A stretch of DNA of 64,000 nucleotides from Methylocystaceae bacterium (GCA_013373205.1 JABXIG010000006.1:31240-95239), one strand, 5' to 3'; shown: positions 24,801-34,994, numbered from the stretch's first letter. Notes: generated by a model not told the origin, from the letters alone. Made by a program: numbers and translations.

Positions 24801-25691
24801 ATGTCTGTTTTGTCTGCCAATTTACCCGCTCTGCCGAGCGATTCCGGTGACAGTCTCAACCGCTATCTGCGTGAAGCATGGAAGTTTCCCATTCTCACTG
24901 CGGATGAAGAATATATGCTGGCTAAACGTTTCCATGACACTGGGGATGTGGATGCTGCTCACAAACTGGTGACCAGTCACCTGCGCTTGGTTGCTAAAAT
25001 TGCCATGGGCTACAAAGGCTATGGCTTGCCAGTGGCTGATCTGATTTCCGAAGGTAATGTCGGTTTGATGAAAGCGGTGAAGAAGTTTGAACCGGAAAAA
25101 GGCTTCCGTCTGTCCACCTATGCGATGTGGTGGATCCGTGCTTCTGTGACCGAATATATCCTGCAAAGCTGGTCCATGGTGCGTCTGGGCACAATGGCGG
25201 CGCAGAAGAAACTATTTTTCTCGTTGCGTCGTACGAAACGCAAGCTCGACATCATGGATAATGGTGATCTGACCGACGATCAGGCACAAGCCATCGCGGA
25301 TCAGACAAATGCTACAACCGATGAAGTGCGCCAACTTAATAGCCGTCTGGCTGCGCGTGATATGTCTTTGAACGCGCCGTTGTCCATTGATGAAGGCGGG
25401 GAACATCAGGACCTTTTGGAAGATGATCGCCCCAATCCGGAAGCGATTGCCAGCCAAAGCCAGATGACATCTCTGCGTAGCGAAGTTGTTGGCGAAGCTT
25501 TGGAAGGATTGTCTGAACGTGATCGTGACATCTTTGAACGTCGTCATCTGAGTGAGGAACCGCCAACCCTGGAAGAACTGGGCGAAGAATACGGCATTTC
25601 ACGCGAACGGGTGCGTCAGCTTGAAGCGCGTGCCTTTGGTAAGGTGAAAGAATTTATTCTTGGCCATTCCATGGCGGCGCAACTGACTTAA
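24801..25691 (+). CDS. rpoH: RNA polymerase heat-shock sigma factor RpoH
   Basis: A 296-residue sigma-32 family protein. Region 1.2/2 contains LNRYLREAWKFPILTADEEY, region 2.1-2.4 YGLPVADLISEGNVGLMKAV and GFRLSTYAMWWIRASVTEYI, the RpoH-box region LFFSLRRTKRKLD, and region 4.2 LEELGEEYGISRERVRQLEA. ATG 24801 gives the family N-terminus (MSVLSANLPALPS) and follows GGGAG at good spacing. The same frame is open 109 codons further upstream. It directs heat-shock gene transcription. Confidence 0.95.
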   Translation: MSVLSANLPALPSDSGDSLNRYLREAWKFPILTADEEYMLAKRFHDTGDVDAAHKLVTSHLRLVAKIAMGYKGYGLPVADLISEGNVGLMKAVKKFEPEKGFRLSTYAMWWIRASVTEYILQSWSMVRLGTMAAQKKLFFSLRRTKRKLDIMDNGDLTDDQAQAIADQTNATTDEVRQLNSRLAARDMSLNAPLSIDEGGEHQDLLEDDRPNPEAIASQSQMTSLRSEVVGEALEGLSERDRDIFERRHLSEEPPTLEELGEEYGISRERVRQLEARAFGKVKEFILGHSMAAQLT

Positions 25692-25719
25692 GCCTTTAAG
25701 TCACAACTCTCTTTACACA

Positions 25720-25749
25720 CCGTCATTCCCGCCTATGCGGGAATGACGG
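25720..25749. repeat. Palindromic repeat and probable rpoH terminator
   Basis: A perfect 13-bp stem with a CTAT loop: CCGTCATTCCCGC (25720-25732) and its complement (25737-25749). The core GTCATTCCCGC is shared with the element at 4971. It lies 28 bases after the rpoH stop. No T tract follows. Confidence 0.65.
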
Positions 25750-25861
25750 CCCGTGCAAGGTGACAGCCTTATCCAAGCCATTGGGCGGGATAGATAAATT
25801 GCATTGTTCCTTTTAATCCTCTAGTATTTTTGCTCAGCTTGGGTCAGGGGATGCAACATCA

Positions 25862-27376
25862 ATGACAATCAAATTTAGCAACCGTTTGTTTTTTCGCCAG
25901 ACGCGAAATGCCTTGCTTGTTGCTTTGGCGCTGGGGGTGGTTGTTTCACTCGCACAGATTGTCTTCGACCTGAGTTCTGAACAAAAACGCATAGATCAGA
26001 TCGTTTTACAGGTTTTGAATACCACCAAGGAATCGGCAGCGCAGGCCGCCTATAGTCTGAACAACGAACTGGCCTTGCGGGTGGTGAAAGGCTTGTTTGA
26101 ATATGATCCGATTTATTCTGCCCAGATCACCGATGACTTTGGCCGTCATCTGGCTTCCCTTGAACGGCCCTTAACCAAACATGAAATGTCCTGGCTTGGT
26201 CCCCTTATTCGTGCGGATCAAAATCTTTATACCGTGCCGCTTTATGTGGCTGATGGTAAAACCGTCATTGGTGAAATGCGGGTACTGGTTGATCGGTTTT
26301 TGATTGCAGAAGCCTTTTTGGATCGCGCCGGACTTGTCATTCTAACCGGAATTTTACGTAATTTTTCTTTGGCAATTTTCTTCGGGGTTTTATTTTATTA
26401 CACTCTGGGGCGTCCCGTCATGTCGACCATTGCCAGCTTAGCCACGATTGATCCAAACCAGCCGGGGAAAACCCAAGTCAAAATCCCACCCGGTCATAGC
26501 GAAGATGAACTAGGACTATTAATCAGCAAGATCAATAGTATCTTGAGTGATTTTGACCAGACCCTGCAGCAACGGTTTTTAACTGAAGAAGAATTGAAAC
26601 GTAATCAAAATACGATCCGTCAGTTAAATATGCGCCTGGAAGAACGTGTGAAGATGCGTACCGGTGAATTAGAAGCCGCCAACAAGGAAATGGAATCTTT
26701 TACCTATTCAGTATCTCATGATTTACGTGCGCCCCTTCGCACCATTGGGGGCTTTAGTAATATTCTCCATGATGAATATGGTGATACGCTGGATGAACAG
26801 GCCAGTCATTATCTGGATCGGGTCCGTAAAGGGACCCAACGGATGGAAACCTTGATTAATGACTTGTTAAAACTGTCGCGCTCGACCCGCGGGGATTTGC
26901 ACCGCGCCGATTTTAATCTATCACAACTCTTTGACGAGATTATTACTGAATATAAGGCCGATCATCCCAAACGCGATATTTCTATCCATGTTAGCCCCGA
27001 TATTATGGCTTACGCGGATAAACGGTTTATGCGGGTTGTGCTCGAAAACTTGATTTCAAATGCTTGGAAATACACCACCCATAGTCAGGATCCTAAAATA
27101 TTTTTTGGCATGACCGATAAAGATGGCTATCAGGCATATTACATCGAAGATAACGGTGCAGGTTTTGATATGGCCTATGCCAACAAACTGTTTTCACCCT
27201 TCCAACGTTTGCATTCTTCACGTGACTTTGAAGGGACTGGTGTAGGATTGGCCACTGTTCAGCGCGTCATCCATCGCCATGGGGGCGAAGTGTGGGCTGA
27301 AGCCAAGGTGAACGAAGGCGCAACTTTCTATTTCACATTACCGCGCCCGCTTGTGGATTTTAGCGAAGAAGATTAG
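25862..27376 (+). CDS. Membrane sensor histidine kinase
   Basis: A 504-residue kinase. Helices at about 14-36 and 157-182 enclose a periplasmic sensor of about 120 residues with no motif I recognise. A linker and coiled coil (235-275) lead to the HisKA domain with the phosphorylated His286 in SVSHDLRAPLRTIGGFS. The ATPase domain has NLISNAWKYT, DNGAGFDMAYANKLFSPFQR and GTGVGLATV. The HDLRAPLR motif is typical of kinases related to phytochrome kinases. The response regulator at 27472 follows by 95 bases and is the likely partner. Confidence 0.92.
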   Translation: MTIKFSNRLFFRQTRNALLVALALGVVVSLAQIVFDLSSEQKRIDQIVLQVLNTTKESAAQAAYSLNNELALRVVKGLFEYDPIYSAQITDDFGRHLASLERPLTKHEMSWLGPLIRADQNLYTVPLYVADGKTVIGEMRVLVDRFLIAEAFLDRAGLVILTGILRNFSLAIFFGVLFYYTLGRPVMSTIASLATIDPNQPGKTQVKIPPGHSEDELGLLISKINSILSDFDQTLQQRFLTEEELKRNQNTIRQLNMRLEERVKMRTGELEAANKEMESFTYSVSHDLRAPLRTIGGFSNILHDEYGDTLDEQASHYLDRVRKGTQRMETLINDLLKLSRSTRGDLHRADFNLSQLFDEIITEYKADHPKRDISIHVSPDIMAYADKRFMRVVLENLISNAWKYTTHSQDPKIFFGMTDKDGYQAYYIEDNGAGFDMAYANKLFSPFQRLHSSRDFEGTGVGLATVQRVIHRHGGEVWAEAKVNEGATFYFTLPRPLVDFSEED

Positions 27377-27471
27377 TGTGTTCACCTCACCCGTTTGGGG
27401 GTTTGTATATATGCGCTGACATGCCACCCTTGCGGCACACATAGGATGTGTTTTTAGGGGGAAGAACACAG

Positions 27472-27837
27472 ATGAAAACAATTTTGATCGTGGATGATGA
27501 TCAGCTGGTTTTGGAAGGTACACAAACCTATCTGGAAACCAAAGGCTTCACAACGCTTGGCGCTAAAGATGGGGTTGAGGCACTACAAACCATCAAAGAC
27601 AATCATGTTGATTTGGCGGTGATTGATATCTTTATGCCCAATAAAGGTGGATTCGAAACCATTTCTTCTCTGAAAAATGACTTGCCCATTATCGCGATGA
27701 GCGGTGTGTCAGCCCATCGTTTTGAACCGTTGGAATTTGCTGAAAGTCTAGGGGCACAGGCAAGTTTGACCAAACCTTTCTATCCACATGATTTGCTTAG
27801 CGCAATCCGTGATCTCCTTGAGGTTGAGAGCGTTTAG
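27472..27837 (+). CDS. Single-domain response regulator
   Basis: A 121-residue receiver domain with no output domain. The acidic pocket is in TILIVDDDQ, the phosphorylated aspartate in LAVIDIFMPNKGG, then the conserved Ser/Thr in IIAMSGVSAH and Lys in SLTKPFYPHD. ATG 27472 follows AGGGGGAAG at normal spacing and gives the usual family start. It probably relays phosphate from the upstream kinase to another protein, or alters a partner by direct contact. Confidence 0.92.
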   Translation: MKTILIVDDDQLVLEGTQTYLETKGFTTLGAKDGVEALQTIKDNHVDLAVIDIFMPNKGGFETISSLKNDLPIIAMSGVSAHRFEPLEFAESLGAQASLTKPFYPHDLLSAIRDLLEVESV

Positions 27838-27942
27838 AATCCATTTGGTTTCTATGGAATTTTACTATAAATAAAAAGGGTAAAGCCGTTGAAAGAGCTG
27901 TAAATCAGCCGTGTCATACCTTTTAAGGGCGCAGAAGCCTCA

Positions 27943-30006
27943 ATGTTTAAAAGTAAAATCCGTGCTCTGATTCCGTCCATGTCTATTGGGCAGATTGTGC
28001 TGTTGTTATCCGTTGCCGTTACAGTCATCGCGATTGTAATTGTCCTTAATTTGTCCAATATGGTGCATCATCGTGCCATTTCTGATCTTGCGCGCGAAGA
28101 AGCAAGGCAAACCTCGCAACTTGTTTTCCAATCGCTTTATTCAGCTATGAAAAAGGGCTGGACCAAGGATGAGATCGAAGAAACTATTAATCGGCTTGAT
28201 TCGACTTTGCCAGACCTGAGTATTCGGGTGCTACGATCACACGGTGTAAATGAACAGTTTGGCGACTTGCCCGGGCAAAAAGAAATTGTCGAAAATGACC
28301 CAGATCTTCAAAATGCGTTAAAGACAGGCGAAGAAAACCTTTTGCCATCCAAATCAATGATCCGTTTTCTCTTCCCCGTTTTGGTGGAAGAAGAATGTCT
28401 GGCGTGCCACACCAATGCGAAAGTCGGCGATGTTAACGGCGTGATCGATATCAGCTATCCGGTGAAGAACCTGAAAATTTCTTTGCAGTTTGTGACCAAC
28501 TCGGTGATTTTCTATTTTGCTTTTATCATTATTGTGATTTTTGCGATCTTGTATTTCCAGCTGAAAGTGATGATTGCACGTCCGATCAATGCACTTGCCA
28601 GTTTAATGTCTGAAATCATCCATAATTCCGATTTATCGCGCCGGGTTGATAGTGAAGACAGTCCGATTTCAGAAGTCAGCCATTTGTCGCGCTATTTTAA
28701 CAAACTGTTGCATACGGTGCAGGAATATCATCAAAAACTGCAAGAATTTGCTCTCAAAGACCCGCTGACAGGTCTTTATAATCGTCGTAAATTTGATGAA
28801 TTTTTAACCCATGAAATTAACCGGGCTGTCCGCGGCGACCATCCGTTAAGTGTGGTTATTCTGGATTTGGATAATTTTAAACATATCAACGATATTCACG
28901 GTCATCCGGTGGGGGACCTTGCCTTGAAAGAGGTTGCGAGTATTCTGCAACAAGCCTCCCGCCGCACCGATTTGGTGGCGCGTCTGGGGGCGGATGAATT
29001 TGCAATCTTATTGCCGGAAACCAGTTTAGAACACGGCGTAGATGTTGCGGAAAAACTGCGTGCTATCTTGGAAGAAACCAGCCTGAATTTACCGGCGGGT
29101 CGCACCCGTGTTTTAGCCAGCTTTGGTTTGGTCAGTTATCCGGAAAATGGTGATAGTGCAGAATCTTTGACCATTGCGATGGATGTGGCGATCTATAAAG
29201 CCAAACGAATGGGTAAAAACCGCATTGCCACCATTGATGATGGCGATAGTAACGAGGCGCGCCGCAGCTTTTCAAATGCGCAGTTCCTACAGGAAGCTTT
29301 GGATGAAGACCGGGTGGAACCGTTCTTCCAGCCGATTATTAATCCGGTGGATGGAACCGCTTTTGCGTTTGAAGCCCTTGCACGTATCCGCACTAACGAC
29401 AAGGTGATCGTTGCGGGGGAATTCATTGAATATGCCGAAGAATTTGGCATGGCCCAGATTATTGATCAGCGAATTTTCCAAAAAGGTTTTGAAGCATTGA
29501 AAAAGAGTGGACAGCCCGATGCACGGCTGTTCCTTAATGTATCGTCCAAAACTTTTGCCGATGAAGAACGCTTGCGCCATTTGCCCGAGACACTGCGAAG
29601 CTTGGGGTTGAAGCCAAGTCAGGTTGTCTTGGAAATTACGGAACGTGAAGCCTTGCCACATCTAAACCAGATCATCCGTCTGGTGGATGACTTACGCAAA
29701 GAAGGTTTGAAATTTGCCCTGGATGATTTTGGCAGTGGTTTTTCCTCTTTCATGTATTTGAAGTATTTCAATATCGATTTCGTCAAGATCGAAGGTAGTT
29801 TCGTGCGCCATATGGCAACGGATGAGAAAGACCGCATTATGGTGGAACATATTCATTCCATGGCTAACGAATTTGGCCTGCAAACCATTGCTGAATTTGT
29901 TGAAGACGAAGAAACCGAAGCCTTATTGCGTGATATCGGTATCGATTTCGCACAAGGGTTCCATTATGGCAAGCCATTGACGGATTTGGACAAGTTTGAA
30001 AAGTAA
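27943..30006 (+). CDS. Haem-binding GGDEF-EAL membrane protein
   Basis: A 687-residue protein. A helix at about 18-38 and a second at about 186-206 enclose a periplasmic domain holding ECLACHTNAKVGDVNGVIDI; CLACH (152-156) is a c-type haem attachment motif. A HAMP-like linker follows, then a GGDEF domain (about 272-435) with the changed motif GADEF at 349-353 and an EAL domain (445-687) with FEALARI, NVSS, EITERE, DDFGSG and QGFHYGKP. The EAL active-site set looks intact, while cyclase activity is doubtful but not excluded. It is likely a redox- or gas-sensing c-di-GMP enzyme. Confidence 0.9.
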   Translation: MFKSKIRALIPSMSIGQIVLLLSVAVTVIAIVIVLNLSNMVHHRAISDLAREEARQTSQLVFQSLYSAMKKGWTKDEIEETINRLDSTLPDLSIRVLRSHGVNEQFGDLPGQKEIVENDPDLQNALKTGEENLLPSKSMIRFLFPVLVEEECLACHTNAKVGDVNGVIDISYPVKNLKISLQFVTNSVIFYFAFIIIVIFAILYFQLKVMIARPINALASLMSEIIHNSDLSRRVDSEDSPISEVSHLSRYFNKLLHTVQEYHQKLQEFALKDPLTGLYNRRKFDEFLTHEINRAVRGDHPLSVVILDLDNFKHINDIHGHPVGDLALKEVASILQQASRRTDLVARLGADEFAILLPETSLEHGVDVAEKLRAILEETSLNLPAGRTRVLASFGLVSYPENGDSAESLTIAMDVAIYKAKRMGKNRIATIDDGDSNEARRSFSNAQFLQEALDEDRVEPFFQPIINPVDGTAFAFEALARIRTNDKVIVAGEFIEYAEEFGMAQIIDQRIFQKGFEALKKSGQPDARLFLNVSSKTFADEERLRHLPETLRSLGLKPSQVVLEITEREALPHLNQIIRLVDDLRKEGLKFALDDFGSGFSSFMYLKYFNIDFVKIEGSFVRHMATDEKDRIMVEHIHSMANEFGLQTIAEFVEDEETEALLRDIGIDFAQGFHYGKPLTDLDKFEK

Positions 30007-30182
30007 AAAGCCTTAAACTGCTATTCGCTGGTGAAGTCGGATTGTGATCGTATTCCAGCGTTCAGGATATGAAACGTTGTATTCTGTTCAATGAAGCAAT
30101 TTATGAAGACATATTCCTAAATGCTTGCATTTTATATGTTTTTTATGCAAAGTGATTAAAATTAATTGCGGGTCCATAATAA

Positions 30183-31466
30183 ATGCTACGTGTTCGGCTG
30201 ACAAAAAGGGCAATTTTTATCCATAGTCTGCTGCCCTTTCTGGTGGCAGCATATTTGACGTGGATGCCTTTATTTTCGCCCATCTTGGCCCCTGAATCGG
30301 ATGGATATCTTAATTTTTCGTCGTTTTATCCACTGGGATATCCTGTCTTTTTGGTTTTGATGAAAACGTTCTCAGGGGATAATTTTGCGATTATCACCAC
30401 TCAGGTCTGGCTTTTTGCTTTGGCAGTTTTCTATCTGTCATTGAGTGTTCGTAAAAATACAGATAGCAATTTTTTAGGGATTATCATAAGCTTACCCGTT
30501 CTTCTTAACCCTCTGGTTTGGGATGTTCACCATACCATATTGCCGCATTCCTTTTTCTTAAGCTTTAGTCTTTTTGCACTGGCCTTTTTTCTGTCTGCTT
30601 TTGGGCGGGCCTGGTTCTTTAATTTATTTGCCTTTGGTCTTTGCATTGGCCTGTGCGTCATTCTGGAATCTTTTGGCTGGGCATATCTGATCTTGCTTGT
30701 CATCGCGCCGTCATTGATTGCGCGTAAAAACAACTGTTCGGTCATTAAAGCATTCATTCTCCCATTTATTGTTTGTGCCATTCTGGTGGGTCTGGAAACG
30801 GCGACCCATCATGGGGTACATGAGGGTCAGCGCGATAAGTTACATGCGCCTCATGTCTTCGTCAGTGCGATCCTGATGGAAACAGACCAGCAGAGCCCCT
30901 ATGCAGAAAAAGACCCGCGCACCCGGATCTGGACAATGATTGAAACAGATTTGGCACAGGTCAGATCAGACATCTGGCAAAGCCCGGATTTTTCCAGCCG
31001 GATCGAAAAGCTGAAAACCTATGAACAGGGTTTACGCGATACGTTTGCCAGTCGGGAACTAAACGGGGCGGCAGCACTGCTGATTAAAACGCCTAATGAA
31101 CTGCGTATGGATATTGCCAGTGCCCGTATTGTGCAGGACCCATTGGCCTTTTTCTATATCACCTTTGATCATTATCGCGCCCTTTGGCATGGTGATCCTA
31201 TGATTACCTATCCGTTGTGGGCTATGACGATCTTATGTGTTGTGATCGGTTTATGGTTCTGGCTGCTTCGGGCACGTTTTAATGCAATGTTTGCTTTGGC
31301 CTTTGTGTCGGCCCTGGCGATTGAGGCACAAACCCTTTGGATTGCCCACGTCGGTGTGGGTCCGGCTGATATTGTTAGTGTACTAAGCCCGTTGTTAAGT
31401 ATCTGTTTCTTATCAATTATATTGGGTTTTTATATCGCTTTTGTCAGTCCGCTTCGAAATGATTGA
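30183..31466 (+). CDS. Polytopic membrane protein, possible GT-C glycosyltransferase
   Basis: A 427-residue protein with about ten to eleven membrane helices and a soluble stretch at about residues 210-310. The first loop has an acidic residue after helix 1 (LAPESDGYLNFSSFYPLGYP), an arrangement seen in GT-C glycosyltransferases that use lipid-linked sugars. I cannot name a family. It stands alone; its 3' end overlaps the convergent deoxyribosyltransferase gene by 23 bases. Confidence 0.7.
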   Translation: MLRVRLTKRAIFIHSLLPFLVAAYLTWMPLFSPILAPESDGYLNFSSFYPLGYPVFLVLMKTFSGDNFAIITTQVWLFALAVFYLSLSVRKNTDSNFLGIIISLPVLLNPLVWDVHHTILPHSFFLSFSLFALAFFLSAFGRAWFFNLFAFGLCIGLCVILESFGWAYLILLVIAPSLIARKNNCSVIKAFILPFIVCAILVGLETATHHGVHEGQRDKLHAPHVFVSAILMETDQQSPYAEKDPRTRIWTMIETDLAQVRSDIWQSPDFSSRIEKLKTYEQGLRDTFASRELNGAAALLIKTPNELRMDIASARIVQDPLAFFYITFDHYRALWHGDPMITYPLWAMTILCVVIGLWFWLLRARFNAMFALAFVSALAIEAQTLWIAHVGVGPADIVSVLSPLLSICFLSIILGFYIAFVSPLRND

Positions 31467-31950
31467 TAAACCAGGCACAGACTTGTTTTTCATCGCCAAG
31501 CACCACATCAACCCCGCATGCCATCATCAGATTATCGACCAAACCAAACTCTTCGATGGTTAAACCTTTGGGATCACATGTCGGATCTTGATGGTTATAA
31601 TAAGCTACTGTGCGGGCATGATAAAGCCCGTTTGTGTTATAGCCGACAACGGGCAAGCCCAAGGCTTTGGCATATCCGATTTCAAAAGCTGTCCCGCCAT
31701 CCATGCCGGGGCCACGAAATGGTTGCATATCGGCCATAACCCCATCACAGCTATGGATCAGATCAATATTGGCCTGATAGATGGCTTGGGCGGCTTCCTG
31801 TTTGGTCATGGTCGAAATATCTAATCCTGCATCCATCGGAAAAACACCTTCCAGTCCAAAATCCTGACAAACGACTTTCAAACGTTCCCCTTCTGCAATT
31901 GGGTCGGGATAAAAAACACCCGGTCCGGCAAGATATATTCGCTTGGTCAT
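31444..31950 (-). CDS. Nucleoside 2-deoxyribosyltransferase
   Basis: A 168-residue protein of the family that cleaves or exchanges the N-glycosidic bond of deoxynucleosides. KRIYLAGPGVFYPDPIAEGE at the N-terminus and DGVMADMQPFRGPGMDGGTA (active-site region) then FEIGYAKALGLPVVGYN are typical. ATG 31950 is chosen because AAAGG lies eight bases upstream; ATG 31968 would add six residues and lacks a site. It probably serves nucleoside salvage or clean-up. It is divergent from argH. Confidence 0.88.
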   Translation of the reverse strand: MTKRIYLAGPGVFYPDPIAEGERLKVVCQDFGLEGVFPMDAGLDISTMTKQEAAQAIYQANIDLIHSCDGVMADMQPFRGPGMDGGTAFEIGYAKALGLPVVGYNTNGLYHARTVAYYNHQDPTCDPKGLTIEEFGLVDNLMMACGVDVVLGDEKQVCAWFINHFEAD

Positions 31951-32076
31951 AGGTTTTGCCTTTGTCATTGATAAATCTATTTTTGCTTATAGCATTTAAC
32001 AGCTAAGCTTGACGACAGCCAAGCTTTCGGGCAAACAAACGGTAATGAATTACTTCCCTTAAGATATGGACTGATC

Positions 32077-33480
32077 ATGAGCGATACATCCGATACAAAC
32101 ACCATGTGGGGCGGCCGTTTTGCGGGTGGCCCAAGCGCAATTATGGAAAAAATCAATGCGTCAATTGATTTTGACAAACGATTTTATGCGCAGGATATCG
32201 CTGGTTCTAAAGCCCATTGCGCCATGCTGGTCAAGCAAGGGATTTTGACCGAGGATGATGGCAAGGCCATTACCGAGGGGCTGGACAAGGTTCTCGCTGA
32301 GATTGAAGCGGGTGAATTTACATTTTCGGCCCAGTTGGAAGACATTCATATGAATGTGGAAAACCGCCTTAAAGAACTCATTGGGGAGGCCGCAGGCCGT
32401 CTGCATACAGCACGTTCCAGAAATGATCAGGTCGCCACAGATTTCCGTTTGTGGGTTCGCGATGCCATTGATCGTTTGGATGAAGGTTTGAAAGTTCTGC
32501 AACAGGTGCTGATTGATCGTGCCGAAGAAGAAGTCGATACCATTCTGCCGGGCTTTACCCATTTGCAGGCTGCGCAGCCGGTTTCTCTTGGGCATCATTT
32601 TCTGGCTTATGTTGAAATGTTGGGTCGGGACCGCGCCCGTTTTCATGATGCGCGCAAAAGGGTGAATGAATCGCCACTGGGTTCTGCCGCGCTTGCGGGT
32701 ACACCTTATCCAATTGATCGTCATCATACGGCGCAAACACTGAATTTTTCTGCCCCTATGCGGAATTCTTTGGATGGGGTGTCTGATCGTGATTTTGCGT
32801 TGGAATATCTATCAGCGGCGGCGATCTGTTCGGTGCATCTGTCGCGTCTGGCTGAAGAACTGGTGATCTGGTCATCGGCGCAATTTGGTTTTGTGCGCAT
32901 GTCAGACAGTTTCTCCACCGGGTCCTCGATTATGCCACAAAAGAAAAACCCGGATGCAGCGGAACTTATCCGTTCCAAGATTGGGCGCGTAGTTGGCGAT
33001 TTGAATAGCCTGATGATCTCTATGAAGGGGTTGCCACTGGCTTATTCAAAGGATATGCAGGAAGATAAAGAACCTGTTTTTGATGCTGCGGATACCATTG
33101 AACTCAGTGTTGCTGTGATGACAGGTATGATCGCAGAAATGACCGTCAATCGTGACAAGATGCGTGAAAGTGCCAGTTGGGGCTTTATCACGGCAACTGA
33201 TCTGGCCGACTGGCTGGTACGCGAATTGGGGATGCCTTTCAGAAATGCACACCATGTGACAGGCGCGATTGTCAAACTGGCTGAAGACAAGGGATGTGAT
33301 TTGTCCGACCTCTCTTTGGAAGAAATGCAAACAGTTGATGCAGCAATCACCAAGGATGTATACGATGTGCTGAGCATTGATGCCTCGGTCGCATCACGTA
33401 CTTCATATGGCGGGACGGCCCCGACCAATGTACGCATGCAGATTATCGAAGCACGTGAACGGTTTTTGCAAGAAGGGTAA
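32077..33480 (+). CDS. argH: Argininosuccinate lyase
   Basis: ArgH (467 residues) splits argininosuccinate to arginine and fumarate, the last step of arginine synthesis. Signatures are [20 protein letters not shown] at the start, [20 protein letters not shown] and the fumarase-superfamily loop [20 protein letters not shown]. It is followed after four bases by lptM and then lysA, the argH-lptM-lysA order seen in many Proteobacteria. Confidence 0.97.
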   Translation: MSDTSDTNTMWGGRFAGGPSAIMEKINASIDFDKRFYAQDIAGSKAHCAMLVKQGILTEDDGKAITEGLDKVLAEIEAGEFTFSAQLEDIHMNVENRLKELIGEAAGRLHTARSRNDQVATDFRLWVRDAIDRLDEGLKVLQQVLIDRAEEEVDTILPGFTHLQAAQPVSLGHHFLAYVEMLGRDRARFHDARKRVNESPLGSAALAGTPYPIDRHHTAQTLNFSAPMRNSLDGVSDRDFALEYLSAAAICSVHLSRLAEELVIWSSAQFGFVRMSDSFSTGSSIMPQKKNPDAAELIRSKIGRVVGDLNSLMISMKGLPLAYSKDMQEDKEPVFDAADTIELSVAVMTGMIAEMTVNRDKMRESASWGFITATDLADWLVRELGMPFRNAHHVTGAIVKLAEDKGCDLSDLSLEEMQTVDAAITKDVYDVLSIDASVASRTSYGGTAPTNVRMQIIEARERFLQEG

Positions 33481-33484
33481 AGTG

Positions 33485-33646
33485 ATGATGGGACGCAAAC
33501 TTGTGATGGTTATGCTCGTGGCTGCTTGTATGGCGAGTTTAAGTGCCTGCGGGCGTAAAAATGCCCCCATTGCCCCGCAAGATGTGGATCCAAAATACCC
33601 CCGCACATATCCGGCCCCGGTTGAAACCCCAAAAATGTACAAGTAA
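33485..33646 (+). CDS. lptM: Small lipoprotein LptM (YifL-like)
   Basis: A 53-residue lipoprotein. The signal peptide (MMGRKLVMVMLVAACMASLS) ends in the lipobox LSAC, and the mature part is short and proline-rich (GRKNAPIAPQDVDPKYPRTY then PAP). LptM helps fold the outer-membrane LPS translocon LptDE. The position between argH and lysA is the classic one for this gene. A longer in-frame start would overlap argH and remove the signal peptide from the N-terminus, so it is rejected. Confidence 0.85.
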   Translation: MMGRKLVMVMLVAACMASLSACGRKNAPIAPQDVDPKYPRTYPAPVETPKMYK

Positions 33647-33655
33647 AGAAAACTT

Positions 33656-34915
33656 ATGGATCATTTTCAATATAAGAACGGCGAACTTTATGCAGAAGAC
33701 GTCGCCCTGACTAAAATCGCTGAAGAAGTGGGCACACCTTTTTACGTTTATTCGCAAGCCACGCTGGAACGTCACTATCAGGTTTTTGCCGATGCCGTGA
33801 AAGGTTTGGATGCGACCATCTGTTTTGCCGTCAAAGCCAATTCCAATATTTCTGTTATTAAAGCCTTGTCTGATCTGGGCGCTGGGGCGGATGTGGTGTC
33901 TGTGGGAGAATTGAAACGCGCGCTTAAGGCAGGCGTTCCGGCAGACAAAATCGTCTTTTCCGGTGTGGGTAAAAGCCGCAGTGATCTCGCATTCGCCGTT
34001 AAAACGGGTATTCGCCAGATCAATGTGGAAAGCGAAGAAGAGTTGGTGGTCTTAAGTGAAGTCGCCACTGAACTGGACGCGCGGATGCCCATCGTCTTAC
34101 GCGTGAATCCGGATGTGGATGCGAAAACCCATGAGAAGATTTCTACGGGTAAAAGTGATAATAAATTTGGGATCGACTGGACCCGTGCGGTGGAAGTCTA
34201 TCAACGCGCAAGCAACATGTCCGGCGTTTCTCCAAAAGGGCTTGCCTGCCATATCGGCTCTCAACTGGTGGATCTGGAACCGTTTCGTGCTGCTTTTCGC
34301 CGTATGAAAGAAATGGTTGGCGAATTGCGTGGGCTGGGCTTGGATGTCAGCCGGGTTGATCTGGGTGGTGGCCTTGGTATTCCTTACGAAGAAGTTGATA
34401 CCCCTTTGCCGGTTGAATATGGCAAGCTGGTGGTGGAAGAACTGGGCGATCTGGATGTAGAGTTTGAGTTCGAGCCCGGTCGCATGATCGCGGGGAACGC
34501 AGGCATTCTGGTCAGTGAAGTTTTGTACGTTAAACAGGCACCGAAAAAGACTTTTGCTGTTATTGATGCGGCCATGAACGATTTGATGCGTCCGTCACTT
34601 TATTCAGCCTATCATGCCATTGTTCCGGTGATCGAAGCGGATGATGGAGAGAAAATTACCTATGACGTGGTTGGTCCCATCTGTGAAACGGGCGATACCT
34701 TTGCCAAAGACCGTGACTTACCCAAACTTGCCAGTGGCGATTTGGTCGCATTCCGCACAGCCGGGGCCTATGGTGCGACCATGTCCAACACATATAATTC
34801 CCGGGCCTTGATCCCCGAAGTGATGGTGCGTGGGGATCAATATGCCATTATTCGCAAACGCATTGATATCGAAGCATTGATGGATTTGGAAAGTCTTGCC
34901 GATTGGCAGGGTTAA
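33656..34915 (+). CDS. lysA: Diaminopimelate decarboxylase
   Basis: LysA (419 residues) makes lysine from meso-diaminopimelate. The PLP lysine lies in ICFAVKANSNISVIKAL. Other family motifs are NPDVDAKTHEKISTGKSDNK-FG, HIGSQ, DLGGGLGIPY, EPGR, and GPICETGDTFAKDR with the catalytic Cys. It lies nine bases after lptM. The enzyme acts downstream of DapF in the same pathway. Confidence 0.97.
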   Translation: MDHFQYKNGELYAEDVALTKIAEEVGTPFYVYSQATLERHYQVFADAVKGLDATICFAVKANSNISVIKALSDLGAGADVVSVGELKRALKAGVPADKIVFSGVGKSRSDLAFAVKTGIRQINVESEEELVVLSEVATELDARMPIVLRVNPDVDAKTHEKISTGKSDNKFGIDWTRAVEVYQRASNMSGVSPKGLACHIGSQLVDLEPFRAAFRRMKEMVGELRGLGLDVSRVDLGGGLGIPYEEVDTPLPVEYGKLVVEELGDLDVEFEFEPGRMIAGNAGILVSEVLYVKQAPKKTFAVIDAAMNDLMRPSLYSAYHAIVPVIEADDGEKITYDVVGPICETGDTFAKDRDLPKLASGDLVAFRTAGAYGATMSNTYNSRALIPEVMVRGDQYAIIRKRIDIEALMDLESLADWQG

Positions 34916-34938
34916 ATCTTCACAAAGACTTGTATAGC

Positions 34939-34990
34939 CAGCCTTGCAAACACAGTTTATCTTTATAGGTAAACCTATGTTGCAAGGCTG
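34939..34990 (+). promoter_or_regulatory. Nested inverted repeat covering the TIGR02302 ribosome binding site
   Basis: CAGCCTTGCAA (34939-34949) and TTGCAAGGCTG (34980-34990) pair perfectly over 11 bp and enclose a smaller repeat, ATAGGT/ACCTAT (34965-34978). The 3' arm contains AAGG, the Shine-Dalgarno sequence of the gene starting at 34995. There is no T tract, so it is not an ordinary lysA terminator. Translational control or insulation from lysA is possible. Confidence 0.5.
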
Positions 34991-34994
34991 ATAA

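Noticed and set aside
25862..27376. The histidine kinase as the missing LuxQ partner
   Set aside because: Its periplasmic part is only about 120 residues, it lacks a receiver domain and it lies 15 kb from luxP with its own response regulator.
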